Assembly: GCF_001426665.1 (NCBI RefSeq)
Contig: NZ_LMEY01000013.1
Coordinates: forward strand, 1-55,389
Direction: 5' to 3'
From: Rhizobium sp. Root1334
Lineage (GTDB): Bacteria; Pseudomonadota; Alphaproteobacteria; Rhizobiales; Rhizobiaceae
Length of the DNA: 55,389 bases
The notes under the pieces: generated by a model
Databases searched by the model: none
The model's input: only the letters and a program-made list of their open reading frames with translations
Told to the model about the DNA's origin: nothing
Position numbers and translations under genes: made by a program
In this document: positions 25,796 through 35,092 of the stretch, piece by piece
Layout of the letters: each line of letters opens with the position of its first letter
Position numbering within the stretch: position 1 is the stretch's first letter

Positions 25796-27227
25796 CGATA
25801 TTCATGTCATCCGCAACGTAAGCACGATCGTCGGTTATGACGAAAACCGGCAAGGACATGCCTATATCGCCGATGGCGACATAGCCTTCGATACCGGCGG
25901 CTTCATCCATGTCGGCGGCCGGTATGATGGCACGTTCACGCACGAAATGTCCGGCAAGGACAAAATGGTGCTGCCCGGGTTTGTCAACGTGCACTGCCAT
26001 TCCGGCGAGGAGCCGATCTCCAAAGGCCTGTTTGAAGATGAGGGCACGGCTGCTCTCTGGGGCAACGCTCTTTATGAATATTCCAACCTGATCGAGATCA
26101 GCGACAGCGCGGTCGAGGCCTCGTTGACGGTGATGCTCGGGGATCTGATGCGCAGCGGCGTCACGACCCTGGTCGATATTGCCGGCCCGCATGACAGCTG
26201 GTTGCCGACCTTGGCAAAGAGCGGTGCCCGTGCCTATGTGGCGCCCGGCTTCCGCGAAGCCGCTTGGCACGTCGAAGACAGCCGCCGCCTTGATCTCACG
26301 TGGGACAAGGGCAGGGGATATGAGGCGTTCGCCCGGGCACTTGAAGTTGTCGACACGGCCCGCGCGCATCCGTCCGGCAGACTGGGCGGCATCGTCTCGC
26401 CCTCGCAGGTCGAGACATGCTCCGCCGAGCTGTTGCAGGCAGCGGCAGAGGCAGCGCGGACGCGGAATGTGCCCATTACTGTGCACGCAGCCCAGACGAT
26501 GGCCGAACATGAAGAACTAATGCGCCGCACAGGCCTGACAGCGGTCCAGTATCTCGACGAGCTGGGCGTGCTTGGCGAAGACCTGATCATCGGACACTGC
26601 ATCTTTGTCGACGGCCATTCCTGGACGCGGCAGCGGACCGATATGGATCTCGGCCTTCTTGCGGAGCGCCGAGCCTCGGTGGCGCACTGCCCCGTTACCT
26701 TCTCGCGCAGCGGCATGGTGCTGCAATCGCTCGGCCGCTACCGCCGCCGGGGTGTCAATGTGGGGCTTGGAACCGACAGCTATCCATTCAACATGCTGGA
26801 AGAAATGCGCCAGGCAATGATCTGCTCGCGCATTGCCGGCCGTTCGGTCTTCGACGTCGGCACAGCAGATGTGTTCGAGGCCGCCACGCTTTCCGGAGCA
26901 CGTGCGCTCGGCCGGCGCGATATAGGCCGGATAGCACAGGGGGCCAAGGCCGATTTCCTGTTGGTTGACCTGAAGCATTCGGCCATGCAGCCAGTCTATG
27001 ACCCCTTGCGTAACCTTTTGCACTGCGCTGCAGAACGGGCCATTGACGCTGTTTATGTGGATGGCCGACCGGTGGTCGAAGCGGGCAAGGCACTTCATCT
27101 CGATTATGATGGCGCGGTGGCAGAACTGCAGGAAGCACAGGATTTCGCAGTCAGACACCTTCAGTCAAATGATCCTGCTGGGCGGTCGAGCACTCTGCTC
27201 GCAAGACGATCACTCCCGGCGATGTGA
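25788..27227 (+). CDS. Amidohydrolase (TRZ/ATZ, chlorohydrolase-like)
   Basis: The 479-residue protein has the metal motif LPGFVNVHCHSGEE (HxH near residue 67), PITVHAAQTMAEHEEL (His and Glu), LIIGHCIFVDGHSWT, SVAHCPVTFSRSG and GLGTDSYPFNMLEEM (Asp). This layout is that of the amidohydrolase group containing atrazine chlorohydrolase, guanine deaminase and S-adenosylhomocysteine deaminase. The closest relative in the window is the DxD protein at 18878-20359. It overlaps the AapM-like gene and so takes the place of the transporter ATPase in the operon, which suggests that it processes the imported compound. Confidence 0.87.
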   Translation: MANDIHVIRNVSTIVGYDENRQGHAYIADGDIAFDTGGFIHVGGRYDGTFTHEMSGKDKMVLPGFVNVHCHSGEEPISKGLFEDEGTAALWGNALYEYSNLIEISDSAVEASLTVMLGDLMRSGVTTLVDIAGPHDSWLPTLAKSGARAYVAPGFREAAWHVEDSRRLDLTWDKGRGYEAFARALEVVDTARAHPSGRLGGIVSPSQVETCSAELLQAAAEAARTRNVPITVHAAQTMAEHEELMRRTGLTAVQYLDELGVLGEDLIIGHCIFVDGHSWTRQRTDMDLGLLAERRASVAHCPVTFSRSGMVLQSLGRYRRRGVNVGLGTDSYPFNMLEEMRQAMICSRIAGRSVFDVGTADVFEAATLSGARALGRRDIGRIAQGAKADFLLVDLKHSAMQPVYDPLRNLLHCAAERAIDAVYVDGRPVVEAGKALHLDYDGAVAELQEAQDFAVRHLQSNDPAGRSSTLLARRSLPAM

Positions 27228-27242
27228 GACACGGTACCTCGT

Positions 27243-27296
27243 AACCTGCTTGACCACAGGTCTCACACAGTGAGCCTCACTGGTCGAGCAGGTTTT
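27243..27296. terminator. Bidirectional stem-loop between convergent genes
   Basis: AACCTGCTTGACCA (27243-27256) and TGGTCGAGCAGGTT (27281-27294) pair at 13 of 14 positions, followed by TT. The loop is 24 bases and includes the stop codon of the small ORF on the minus strand. Confidence 0.55.
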
Positions 27297-27444
27297 CCCG
27301 CCAGGACATTTCATCGATCCGGTCCTGGCGCGTGGGGTTCATTTTCGCATTGAACCGCCGTTGGCTGAGAATACCGTAAGCGATGGCGATGCCACAGACT
27401 GCGAGCGCTGCCATCAGTGCTATGATCCACGTTACGCTGGCCAT
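27277..27444 (-). CDS. Small membrane protein, 55 residues, function unknown
   Basis: The ORF begins MASVTWIIALMAALAVCGIA and continues with a basic stretch (SQRRFNAKMNPTRQDRIDEM) to WRENLLDQ. It has one membrane helix at residues 5-26 and a charged cytosolic tail. The ribosome site GGAGGAGACGGAAA directly precedes the ATG, which is strong evidence that it is translated. It is the last of four small ORFs on this strand. I do not recognise the family. Confidence 0.6.
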   Translation of the reverse strand: MASVTWIIALMAALAVCGIAIAYGILSQRRFNAKMNPTRQDRIDEMSWRENLLDQ

Positions 27445-27511
27445 TTTCCGTCTCCTCCGGATGGCAAAACGCGGCAGGTGTGCTCAAAGTTCCAAAAAAC
27501 CGGAATACCAT

Positions 27512-27661
27512 TCAACCATAGGGCAGCATTTCGCTGTGGACCTTGGCGGGCGGCTCGACAGCGCTGGTTGAAACGGGGCGGTAAAACGCGTTGTGTATAA
27601 GCAGGAGGGCCGTCAAAAAGAACGCGGTGACCATCAAGAGCAAGACGTCACGGGCCGTCAT
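27512..27661 (-). CDS. Small membrane protein, 49 residues, function unknown
   Basis: The ORF begins MTARDVLLLMVTAFFLTALL, with one membrane helix (about 6-25), and ends in SAVEPPAKVHSEMLPYG. Its ATG overlaps the stop of the upstream small ORF as ATGA, a signature of translational coupling. The family is not recognised. Confidence 0.55.
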   Translation of the reverse strand: MTARDVLLLMVTAFFLTALLLIHNAFYRPVSTSAVEPPAKVHSEMLPYG

Positions 27662-27804
27662 CGCCGTTCACCCGCTTTGCCGGTGTCGAACGGTACCAGG
27701 ACCAAAGGATCGTCCCATCCCAAGTTATCTTGATCGCGGATAAGCGGCGCCCAAGTGCCGCGATTAAAGTTTGTAAGGCAAAGCGCAAAACGATTGTCGT
27801 CCAT
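27658..27804 (-). CDS. Small soluble protein, 48 residues, function unknown
   Basis: The ORF begins MDDNRFALCLTNFNRGTWAP and continues to VLVPFDTGKAGERR. GAGGAGATTTGCG precedes the ATG. The sequence is rich in Trp, Asp and Asn and has no membrane helix. It is coupled by ATGA to the next small ORF. The family is not recognised. Confidence 0.55.
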   Translation of the reverse strand: MDDNRFALCLTNFNRGTWAPLIRDQDNLGWDDPLVLVPFDTGKAGERR

Positions 27805-27905
27805 CGCAAATCTCCTCTATCGCGAGAACACGATGGACCGGTAAAAGTTCCCTGCTGTTCGACGTTGCGAACGCCGATGACAGTCGGGGACGGTTACCCA
27901 GTGAA

Positions 27906-28052
27906 TTATTTTGGTATCGACGAGGTGATTTCGCCCGACACGCCGTCATGTGCGGCTGGCGTGCCATAATGGGCCATCGCGAAATTCAGCGTGAACATCG
28001 CAACGACCGTAAATGCGATGACAGCGAGCGTAATTCCTTTGTCCGTGTTCAT
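27906..28052 (-). CDS. Small membrane protein, 48 residues, function unknown
   Basis: The ORF begins MNTDKGITLAVIAFTVVAMF and contains TLNFAMAHYGTPAAHDGVSG. One helix (about 7-26) is followed by a short tail. GAAGGGATCAGGAT precedes the ATG. It is the first of the four small ORFs and is separated from the next by about 100 bases. The family is not recognised. Confidence 0.5.
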   Translation of the reverse strand: MNTDKGITLAVIAFTVVAMFTLNFAMAHYGTPAAHDGVSGEITSSIPK

Positions 28053-28451
28053 ATCCTGATCCCTTCGCGAGCAACTGCAACGCTTTGAAAGCCGGGATCA
28101 GGCTATTGTGCGGCACGGAAACTGCTGTTCCACCAGTGACACTCATCATGGTAAATGGCGGGTTAAAACAGAGCCGTTTGGCGTGAAAAAGCAGTCAGGA
28201 TTGCGGTAAAGGAGAGAACAAGAGAGTGCACCGGCGTCTGGGCGAGGCGGCGTCTATGCGGGTTAGGCCTTCGGCTTCCACAACGGACCCTGCATCCACC
28301 TGCCCTCCCTCCGTGCCGTTTTTGAATAAGGGCATATCGCCGAAGCCGACAATGCAGGCAGAGAACCACGCCGCCCTTGTAAGGGCAACGTGGTGAATGC
28401 ACCGGTTTTGTCACATGTCAGACGCGGCGAAAGGACCTGACTGGAAAAGCC
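28053..28451. other. Intergenic region, no gene recognised
   Basis: About 400 bases separate the first small ORF and the end of the biotin carboxylase gene, both on the minus strand. The region must hold the promoter of the small ORFs, but no clear -35/-10 pair or operator was found. Open frames here have no ribosome site and no recognisable protein. Confidence 0.4.
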
Positions 28452-30179
28452 TTACTCGACCCGGGCGAGGGCCGATCCGGCATTCACGTAGGCGCCTTCT
28501 GCAGCCTTGATGCGCAGCACGCCGGAGCGCGCCGAGAGGATCTGCGTTTCCATCTTCATTGCTTCCATCACGGCGATCAGGTCGCCCTCTTTGACAGTAT
28601 CGCCGTCGTTGCATTTCCAGGCCTGCAACGTGCCGGAAATGGGAGCCGCAACCGTGGAGGCGTCCTCGACATTCGCCGTTGCCGCCGGACCGGACTCCTG
28701 TCCTTTCAAGCCGCCGAGACCGGCCAGCAATGTAGCCGGAATGCCAAGCGTATGGCGTTTGCCGTCGATCTCGACATGAGTGCGGATCAGCGATGTGTCG
28801 GCACCCGGAGTGGGCCGGGTTTCGGCTGCCAGGGTGTCTGCGAAATCGGTCTCGATCCAGCGCGTGTGAACCTTGAAACCATCTTCGCCGATGAAGTCAG
28901 AGGCTTCCATCGCGGCGCGGTGGAACGGCAGAACCGTCGCGATGCCTTCGATCTTGAACTCCTGGAGTGCCCGGCGCGCGCGTGTCATCGCCTGCTCGCG
29001 GGTGGCGCCGGTGACGATCAGCTTCGCCATCAGCGAATCGAACGTGCCGGGAATGGTCGAGCCGGAGACGACGCCGCTGTCGAGTCGCACGCCGGGGCCG
29101 GACGGGGCTTCGAAGGCCATGATGGTACCCGGTGTCGGCAGGAAGCCGCGGCCGGGATCTTCGGCATTGATGCGGAATTCGATCGAGTGGCCGCGCGGGG
29201 CAGGCGTCTCGGTCACCAGCAGCGGCAGGCCGTCGGCGATGCGGAACTGTTCGATCACAAGGTCGATGCCGGTGGTCTCTTCGGTGACGGGATGTTCGAC
29301 CTGCAGGCGGGTATTGACCTCGAGGAAGGAGATCGTGCCATCGACGCCGAGCAGAAATTCGACCGTACCGGCGCCGGAATAGCCGGCGGCGGCGCAGATC
29401 TTTTTTGCGGCATCGTGGATCGACTGGCGCTGCGCGTCGCTGAGGAAGGGAGCGGGGGCCTCTTCGATGAGCTTCTGGTTACGCCGTTGCAGCGAACAAT
29501 CGCGGGTGCCAAGCACCAGGACGTTACCGTGTTTGTCGGCGATCACCTGTGCCTCGATATGGCGCGGACGGTCGAGGAAACGTTCGAGGAAACATTCGCC
29601 GCGGCCAAAGGCGGCCTTGGCTTCACGCACGGCCGACTCGTAGAATTCGGCAATGTCTTCCATTTTCCAAGCGACCTCGATCCCGCGCCCACCACCGCCG
29701 TGGGCGGCCTTGATCGCGACCGGAAGGCCGAATTTTTCGGCAAAGGCAATAACCTCGGCTGCCGTTTCGACAGGGCCGTCGCTGCCGGCCACCAATGGCG
29801 CACCGACGCTCTTGGCGATCCGCCGTGCTTCCACCTTGTCGCCGAGCGCTTCGATGACATGCGGATCGGGGCCGATCCAGATCAGACCGGCATCGATAAC
29901 CGCACGGGCAAATTCTGCCCGCTCGGAAAGAAAGCCATAGCCCGGATGCACGGCGTCGGCGCCGGAGCGTTTGGCAATGCCGATCAGCTTTTCGATGTCG
30001 AGATAGGTTTCCGCCGGCCGGCTGCCGGAAAGCCCGTAGGCTTCGTCGGCCAGTTGGACGAACAGCGCGTCCATGTCCGGATCAGCATAGACTGCAACCG
30101 AGCCAATGCCATGATCGCGGCAGGCGCGGATGATACGGACGGCGATTTCGCCACGGTTGGCAATCAGCACTTTTTTCAT
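28452..30179 (-). CDS. Biotin carboxylase fused to biotin carboxyl carrier domain (AccC-AccB type)
   Basis: ATG 30179 ([20 protein letters not shown]) matches the canonical biotin carboxylase start and has GAGG upstream; the upstream in-frame ATGs are discarded. The 575-residue protein contains the ATP-grasp domain with [50 protein letters not shown] and the C-terminal domain. After a linker come the lipoyl/biotinyl domain and EAMKMET, with the biotinylated Lys at 542. It carboxylates its own biotin; a carboxyltransferase is not encoded nearby. It is the last gene of the 5-oxoprolinase cluster. Confidence 0.92.
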   Translation of the reverse strand: MKKVLIANRGEIAVRIIRACRDHGIGSVAVYADPDMDALFVQLADEAYGLSGSRPAETYLDIEKLIGIAKRSGADAVHPGYGFLSERAEFARAVIDAGLIWIGPDPHVIEALGDKVEARRIAKSVGAPLVAGSDGPVETAAEVIAFAEKFGLPVAIKAAHGGGGRGIEVAWKMEDIAEFYESAVREAKAAFGRGECFLERFLDRPRHIEAQVIADKHGNVLVLGTRDCSLQRRNQKLIEEAPAPFLSDAQRQSIHDAAKKICAAAGYSGAGTVEFLLGVDGTISFLEVNTRLQVEHPVTEETTGIDLVIEQFRIADGLPLLVTETPAPRGHSIEFRINAEDPGRGFLPTPGTIMAFEAPSGPGVRLDSGVVSGSTIPGTFDSLMAKLIVTGATREQAMTRARRALQEFKIEGIATVLPFHRAAMEASDFIGEDGFKVHTRWIETDFADTLAAETRPTPGADTSLIRTHVEIDGKRHTLGIPATLLAGLGGLKGQESGPAATANVEDASTVAAPISGTLQAWKCNDGDTVKEGDLIAVMEAMKMETQILSARSGVLRIKAAEGAYVNAGSALARVE

Positions 30180-30222
30180 GGGTTCTATCCTCATTGTCCT
30201 TGTTCGGCCGGGCATCACGATA

Positions 30223-31824
30223 TCAGGCGTTGGCAGGCTTGATATCGGCGAAGGCCGTCACGGGCCGGAAGCGGATTTTTGCATTGACCGGAATCTGCCC
30301 GGCGAGATCGAGATGGTATTCGGCGACGGTCCCGACCACAGGATAGCCACCGGTCAGCGGATGGTCGGCGAGGAACAGCACGGGCTGGCCGCTATGCGGC
30401 ACCTGGATGGCGCCGGTGGCCGTGCCTTCGCTCGGCAGTTCCGCCTTGTCCTTACGCTCGAGCGGCACGTCGCCGGACAGACGGATGCCGACGCGGTTCG
30501 ATTGTGGAGTCATCGTCCAGAGCTGCCCGGAAAGCGTGGCGATCCCGGCTTCTGTAAACCAGTCGCTGCGCGGCCCCATCACCACGTCGAGCGTCACGGT
30601 CTCACCCGAGGCCGGATGCTCGAAGGCCGGCGCTTCGGTGAGCGAGACAGGCGCCAGGCCGTTCGTCCCGGTCTCGATAGCCAGCACGGCGCCCGCGGTC
30701 ACGGGGGCCGGACCGACGATGGCGAGCGTATCGGTGGAGGCACTACCAAGCACCGGCTGGACGGCAAAGCCGCCGCGGATTGCGAGATAGCTGCGCATGC
30801 CCTTCGGTGCCTGGCCGAGTGTGACCACGTCGCCGGGCTCCAGCGAGATCGGCTGGTAGGTTTCGGCCGTCTGAACGTTACCCGCAGCATCACGGACGAG
30901 GATGGGGCAGGGCGCGCCGGTGATGCCGAGCACCGCGCGGCCGGTGATCTCGAAGGAAAAGCCGCCGAGGGTGATTTCCAGGCAGGCGAAATCGACGGGA
31001 TTGCCGACAACGCGATTGGCGGCCTTGAGAGCGCCAAGGTCGAGCGCGCCGGAGGCCGAGACGCCCTGGCCGGTCTGGCCGAACCGGCCAAGATCCTGAA
31101 ACAGCGCCGGCATGGGGGCCGCCAGCACCTTCAGCGTCAGCGCATCGGCTGCCTGGGGCAGCGCTGGCTCTGCGGACGTCTTGGCGGCAGCCGTGGAGAT
31201 CGTCGCGTTGGCCTTCGAGAGATCGGTGAAACGCACCCGGTAACCCGGCTGAAACAGCGCCGGCGGATCGCGTGACAGATCCCACATCTTTTCCGGCGTC
31301 GTGCCGATGATCTGCCAGCCGCCGGGGCTTGCCTGCGGGTACACACCCGAGAAGGCGCCCGCGAGCGCGACGGAACCGGCCGGTATTTTCGTACGCGGGC
31401 TCTGGCGGCGCGGCACCTGCAGGGCGGGATCGCCGCCGACAAGATAGCCAAAGCCGGGTGCAAAACCGCAGAAAGCGACAGTGAATTCGCTTTCGGTGTG
31501 GCGGCGAATGACCTCTTCGACCGGCAGGCCGGTCAGCTCGGCTACATCCGCCAGATCCTCGCCATTATAGTTGACGGGGATTTCGACGCATTTGTCGGAT
31601 GGCGCGATGCGGGCGGAGAGGTCGCGGGTGGCGATTGCGCCGGCAAGCCGTTCGGCCGTCAGCCGTTCCGGACGGAAACGGATCATCAGGGTGCGGGCAG
31701 CTGGCACCATGTCTTCGATGCCGTCAACCGGATCGGCTTCGAGCGAGGCAAACAGCGCCAGCGTCTCGTCGAGATCGGCGAGTTCGACAAGCAGGACTGT
31801 CAGGCTGACGGGTAGAAAACGCAT
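30223..31824 (-). CDS. Fused 5-oxoprolinase subunits B and C (PxpB-PxpC, KipI-KipA type)
   Basis: ATG 31824 ([20 protein letters not shown]) has GAGG 5 bases upstream; the longer open frame is a shadow. The 533-residue protein joins PxpB (about 1-220, with [16 protein letters not shown] and [14 protein letters not shown]) to PxpC (about 230-533, with [20 protein letters not shown] and [15 protein letters not shown]). With PxpA it should cleave 5-oxoproline to glutamate using ATP. The subunits are separate genes in E. coli and B. subtilis; here they are fused, as in several alphaproteobacteria. Confidence 0.9.
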   Translation of the reverse strand: MRFLPVSLTVLLVELADLDETLALFASLEADPVDGIEDMVPAARTLMIRFRPERLTAERLAGAIATRDLSARIAPSDKCVEIPVNYNGEDLADVAELTGLPVEEVIRRHTESEFTVAFCGFAPGFGYLVGGDPALQVPRRQSPRTKIPAGSVALAGAFSGVYPQASPGGWQIIGTTPEKMWDLSRDPPALFQPGYRVRFTDLSKANATISTAAAKTSAEPALPQAADALTLKVLAAPMPALFQDLGRFGQTGQGVSASGALDLGALKAANRVVGNPVDFACLEITLGGFSFEITGRAVLGITGAPCPILVRDAAGNVQTAETYQPISLEPGDVVTLGQAPKGMRSYLAIRGGFAVQPVLGSASTDTLAIVGPAPVTAGAVLAIETGTNGLAPVSLTEAPAFEHPASGETVTLDVVMGPRSDWFTEAGIATLSGQLWTMTPQSNRVGIRLSGDVPLERKDKAELPSEGTATGAIQVPHSGQPVLFLADHPLTGGYPVVGTVAEYHLDLAGQIPVNAKIRFRPVTAFADIKPANA

Positions 31825-31831
31825 CGGAACC

Positions 31832-32638
31832 TCAGGCGTGATAAGCGGAATCAGGGATATCGGTGATGAACATATGACCCGGTGCATGGGTGATGGCAAA
31901 CGGGACACCGGACGCCATGACGGCTGCCTGCGGGGTGACGCCGCAGGCCCAGAAGACCGGGATTTCACCTGGCTCGATCCGCACCGGATCGCCGAATTCC
32001 GGCTTGGCGAGATCCTTGATGCCGATCTCCTCCGGGGCGCCGATATGCACCGGCGCGCCATGCACCGACGGGAAGCGGCCGGAAATCGTCGCAGCGTCGG
32101 CAACGCGCGAAGCGGGGATCGGCCGCATCGACACGACCATATTGCCATGCAGGCGCCCGGCCGGACGGCAGGGCTTGTTGGTCAGATACATCGGTACGTT
32201 GGACTTGTCGGTGATGTGGCGGATCTCGATGCCGGCTTCTGCCATCGGTGTCTCGAAGGTGAAGCTGCAGCCGATCAGAAAGCTGACGAGATCGGGATGC
32301 TCGGCCCAGGCGGCGCGCGCATCGGCGGTTTCTTCGGCCAGCTTGCCATTGCGCCAAATGCGGTAGAGGGGAATATCGGTGCGCAGGTCAGCGCCAGGGG
32401 CGAGCAGGGTGGCATGCGAGCCGGGATCGGACACATCGAGAACCGGGCAGGCCTTCGGATTGCGCTGCGCATACAGCAGGAAATCGAAAGCCCAGTCGCG
32501 CGGCAGCACGATCATGTTGGCCTGGGTGAAACCGGGCGCGACGCCCGAGGTCGGCTCGACTGCGCCTGCGCGATAACGCTCGCGGGCGAGGCGCGCCTGT
32601 TCGGCATTCACGTGGCGAAGATGGTCTATCGCGATCAT
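31832..32638 (-). CDS. DUF1445 family putative hydro-lyase (YcsI-like)
   Basis: The start at ATG 32638 ([20 protein letters not shown]) has GGGAGG upstream. The 268-residue protein has the family's [20 protein letters not shown] and [20 protein letters not shown] and [15 protein letters not shown] near the C-terminus. Related domains occur in mammalian D-glutamate cyclase, which makes 5-oxo-D-proline. In B. subtilis ycsI lies with ycsF, ycsG, kipI and kipA, as here. The role is probably linked to 5-oxoproline or D-glutamate metabolism (inference). Confidence 0.87.
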   Translation of the reverse strand: MIAIDHLRHVNAEQARLARERYRAGAVEPTSGVAPGFTQANMIVLPRDWAFDFLLYAQRNPKACPVLDVSDPGSHATLLAPGADLRTDIPLYRIWRNGKLAEETADARAAWAEHPDLVSFLIGCSFTFETPMAEAGIEIRHITDKSNVPMYLTNKPCRPAGRLHGNMVVSMRPIPASRVADAATISGRFPSVHGAPVHIGAPEEIGIKDLAKPEFGDPVRIEPGEIPVFWACGVTPQAAVMASGVPFAITHAPGHMFITDIPDSAYHA

Positions 32639-32660
32639 TGTGTTCCTCCCAAAATGTCGA

Positions 32661-33425
32661 TCAGGCCGGCAGAAATGACTGGACGGTGATGCCGTCTGCC
32701 TCGAAGGCACGGCAAATTTCCTGCGCAATGGCAACGGCGCCCGGGCTGTCGCCGTGGACGCAGATCGACTGCGCGTCAATTCTGATGGTCGATCCGTCGA
32801 TTGCTTCCAGCGTGCCTTCATGGGCAAGCTGCAGCATGCGGCGGGCGATCAGTTGCGTATCGTGCAGCACGGAACCCTGCTCGCGGCGCGACACGAGCTG
32901 TCCGTCCGGCGTATAGGCGCGATCGGCAAAGGCTTCGGCGACCGTCTTCAGGCCGGATTCTTGGGCCAGCGCGAGGATCGGGGCATTGGCGAGGCCCATC
33001 AGGACGAGTGTGGGATCGATCGCCTTGATGGCATCGATCACGGCCTGTCCCTGCTTGGTATCGTGGGCGATGCGGTTGTAGAGGGCGCCATGCGGCTTGA
33101 CATAGCCGACGGTCACGCCGGCGGCTGCGGCCATGCCCTTCAGGGCGCCGATCTGGTAGATTACGTCGGCGATCAGTTCGCCGCTGGTCACATCCATGTC
33201 GCGCCGGCCGAAGCCGACGCGATCGGGATAGGAGACATGCGCACCGATCGAAACACCCTTTTCAGCTGCGGCCTTGACGGTCTTCCCGATACCGGCGGGG
33301 TCGCCGGCATGGAAGCCGCAGGCGACATTGGCGCTGGAAACGATGGCCAGCATCGTTTCGTCGTCGCCCATGCGCCAGGCGCCGTAGCTTTCACCGAGAT
33401 CGCTGTTCAGATCGATGGCAGTCAT
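32661..33425 (-). CDS. pxpA: 5-oxoprolinase subunit A (LamB/YcsF family)
   Basis: The 254-residue protein starts [20 protein letters not shown]. It carries the LamB/YcsF motifs [29 protein letters not shown] and [12 protein letters not shown] and a C-terminal [11 protein letters not shown]. It is one subunit of the ATP-dependent bacterial 5-oxoprolinase together with the fused B/C protein. GGAGGATAAAC precedes the ATG. Confidence 0.94.
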   Translation of the reverse strand: MTAIDLNSDLGESYGAWRMGDDETMLAIVSSANVACGFHAGDPAGIGKTVKAAAEKGVSIGAHVSYPDRVGFGRRDMDVTSGELIADVIYQIGALKGMAAAAGVTVGYVKPHGALYNRIAHDTKQGQAVIDAIKAIDPTLVLMGLANAPILALAQESGLKTVAEAFADRAYTPDGQLVSRREQGSVLHDTQLIARRMLQLAHEGTLEAIDGSTIRIDAQSICVHGDSPGAVAIAQEICRAFEADGITVQSFLPA

Positions 33426-33436
33426 GTTTATCCTCC

Positions 33437-34699
33437 TCAGGTGGCTGGCGACAACAGGGCGAAGATCGGGCCGATCGACTTGTAGCCCATGTACCAGGTG
33501 AGCGCGCAAGCCAGGACACCGAGCACCAGCAGCCAGCGCGGATAACGGTAGCCGGCCATGAGGTCCGACCGTGCCCAGGCGGCGTAGATGAAGATCGACA
33601 GGCCGATAGGCAGGATCAGGCCGTTGAGGCCGCCAACGAAGACCAGCATCTGCGCCGGAGGCGTGGTGATGATCACGTAGAAGAACAGCGAGACGGCGAT
33701 GAAGATCACGGTCGCGATGTTGCGGGCGCGTTCGCTGATGTCCTTCTTGAAGACGGTGATGAACGATACCGAGGTATAGGCTGCGCCGATCACCGAGGTG
33801 ATGGCGGCAAACCACAGAACGGCACCGAAGATGCGGTATCCGGTTTCGCCTGCGGCCGCCTGGAAGGCCTGCGCCGCCGGGTTGGCGCCCTTGCCGGATA
33901 CATCGATGACGACACCGCTGGCGACCACGCCGAGAATGGCAAGGAACAGCACGTAGCGCATCAGGCCGGTGACGGCGATGCCGGTCAACGCTGCCTGATT
34001 GACGGCGCCGAGGTTCTCGATGCCGACCGTGCCCTTGTCGAGCAGGCGATGAGCGCCGGAATAGGTGATGTAGCCGCCGACCGTGCCGCCGACGATGGTG
34101 GTGATCGTGGCGAAATCGATGGTGGAGGGCAGGAAGGTCTGGAACAGCGCATCGCCGACCGGTGGAGCCGAGACGATCGCGACATAGAGTGTCAGCAGGA
34201 TCATCAGGATGCCGGCAACGACGATCAGCCGGTCGATGGCAACGCCTGCGCGCTTCGAGCTGAAGATGCCGATGGCGATCAGTGCGCTGATGGCGCCGCC
34301 CCATTTTGGATCAAGGCCGATCATGGCGTTGAGGCCGAGGCCCGAGCCACCGATATTGCCGATGTTGAAGAACAGGCCGCCGACGATGACGAGAACGGCC
34401 AGCAGGTAACCGGTACCGGGGATGGCAGCATTGGCAATGTCGGATGCGCGCATCTTGGTGAGCGTCACGATCCGCCAGATATTCAGCTGCACAATGAAAT
34501 CGATGAGAATTGACGCGAGGATCGCGAAAGCGAAAGCGGCGCCAAGCTTGCTTGTGAACGTGGCTGTCTGGGTGATGAAACCCGGGCCGATGGCGGATGT
34601 CGCCATCAGAAAGATTGCTGCGACGAGTGCGGCGCGGCGCGACTTGGCCGACATGCCGGGCGTTGCCGCTTTGTTGGGTGAGATAGCTGACTGTTCCAT
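33437..34699 (-). CDS. NRAMP-family membrane transporter, 5-oxoprolinase-associated (YcsG-like)
   Basis: The 420-residue protein has about eleven hydrophobic helices and a polar N-terminus. The NRAMP fold is visible ([56 protein letters not shown]). The DPGN motif that binds metal in helix 1 is replaced by SAIGPGF, and no MPH motif is seen in helix 6. It is therefore probably not a Mn/Fe carrier. The linked genes suggest 5-oxoproline or a related acid as the substrate (inference). In B. subtilis the ycsG gene has the same company. Confidence 0.85.
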   Translation of the reverse strand: MEQSAISPNKAATPGMSAKSRRAALVAAIFLMATSAIGPGFITQTATFTSKLGAAFAFAILASILIDFIVQLNIWRIVTLTKMRASDIANAAIPGTGYLLAVLVIVGGLFFNIGNIGGSGLGLNAMIGLDPKWGGAISALIAIGIFSSKRAGVAIDRLIVVAGILMILLTLYVAIVSAPPVGDALFQTFLPSTIDFATITTIVGGTVGGYITYSGAHRLLDKGTVGIENLGAVNQAALTGIAVTGLMRYVLFLAILGVVASGVVIDVSGKGANPAAQAFQAAAGETGYRIFGAVLWFAAITSVIGAAYTSVSFITVFKKDISERARNIATVIFIAVSLFFYVIITTPPAQMLVFVGGLNGLILPIGLSIFIYAAWARSDLMAGYRYPRWLLVLGVLACALTWYMGYKSIGPIFALLSPAT

Positions 34700-34759
34700 G
34701 AACCCTCTCTGTTATTTAAGGCGCCCGCAAACTCACCGGGGTTGGCCCATATCAATTTT

Positions 34760-34801
34760 ATTGACAGTCGCAACCTTGCCGCATTTCACAATTCTGTCAA
34801 T
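34760..34801. promoter_or_regulatory. Inverted repeat ATTGACAG / CTGTCAAT, probable GntR operator
   Basis: ATTGACAG (34760-34767) and CTGTCAAT (34794-34801) are perfect inverted copies 26 bases apart, in the 393-base divergent region between the NRAMP-like gene and the gntR gene. TATTGTTCAA follows the right arm. The AT-rich surroundings suit a promoter region. Confidence 0.5.
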
Positions 34802-35092
34802 ATTGTTCAACGATTATTATTTCATCGTTCTATCATACTGTTGAAATGTTGAGCCTTTCATATTTGAAGCGAGAGCAAATATGCTTCTCTGACGTGCTGT
34901 TTGGGCTCGTTTTCGACGTGGGGCGGCGCCGTTTTGTTGTCGATGAGGACAGAACCGGATGACGGAAACGCACCGTGAGAGCCGCAAAGCATACTCCTAT
35001 CCATGTGTTCGCCCCAGACCCCATTTCCAAGGGAAGAAAACCACGATATCGGTCAACCATGAGATGCTAACTGCTTCGAATGAAAGACATGT

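Noticed and set aside
28163..28414. 83-residue minus-strand frame upstream of the small ORF set
   Set aside because: It has no ribosome site and low-complexity composition, and no family is recognised.
28752..30242. 496-residue plus-strand frame over the biotin carboxylase gene
   Set aside because: It is an antisense shadow of the biotin carboxylase, as are similar long frames at 30130 and 31571.
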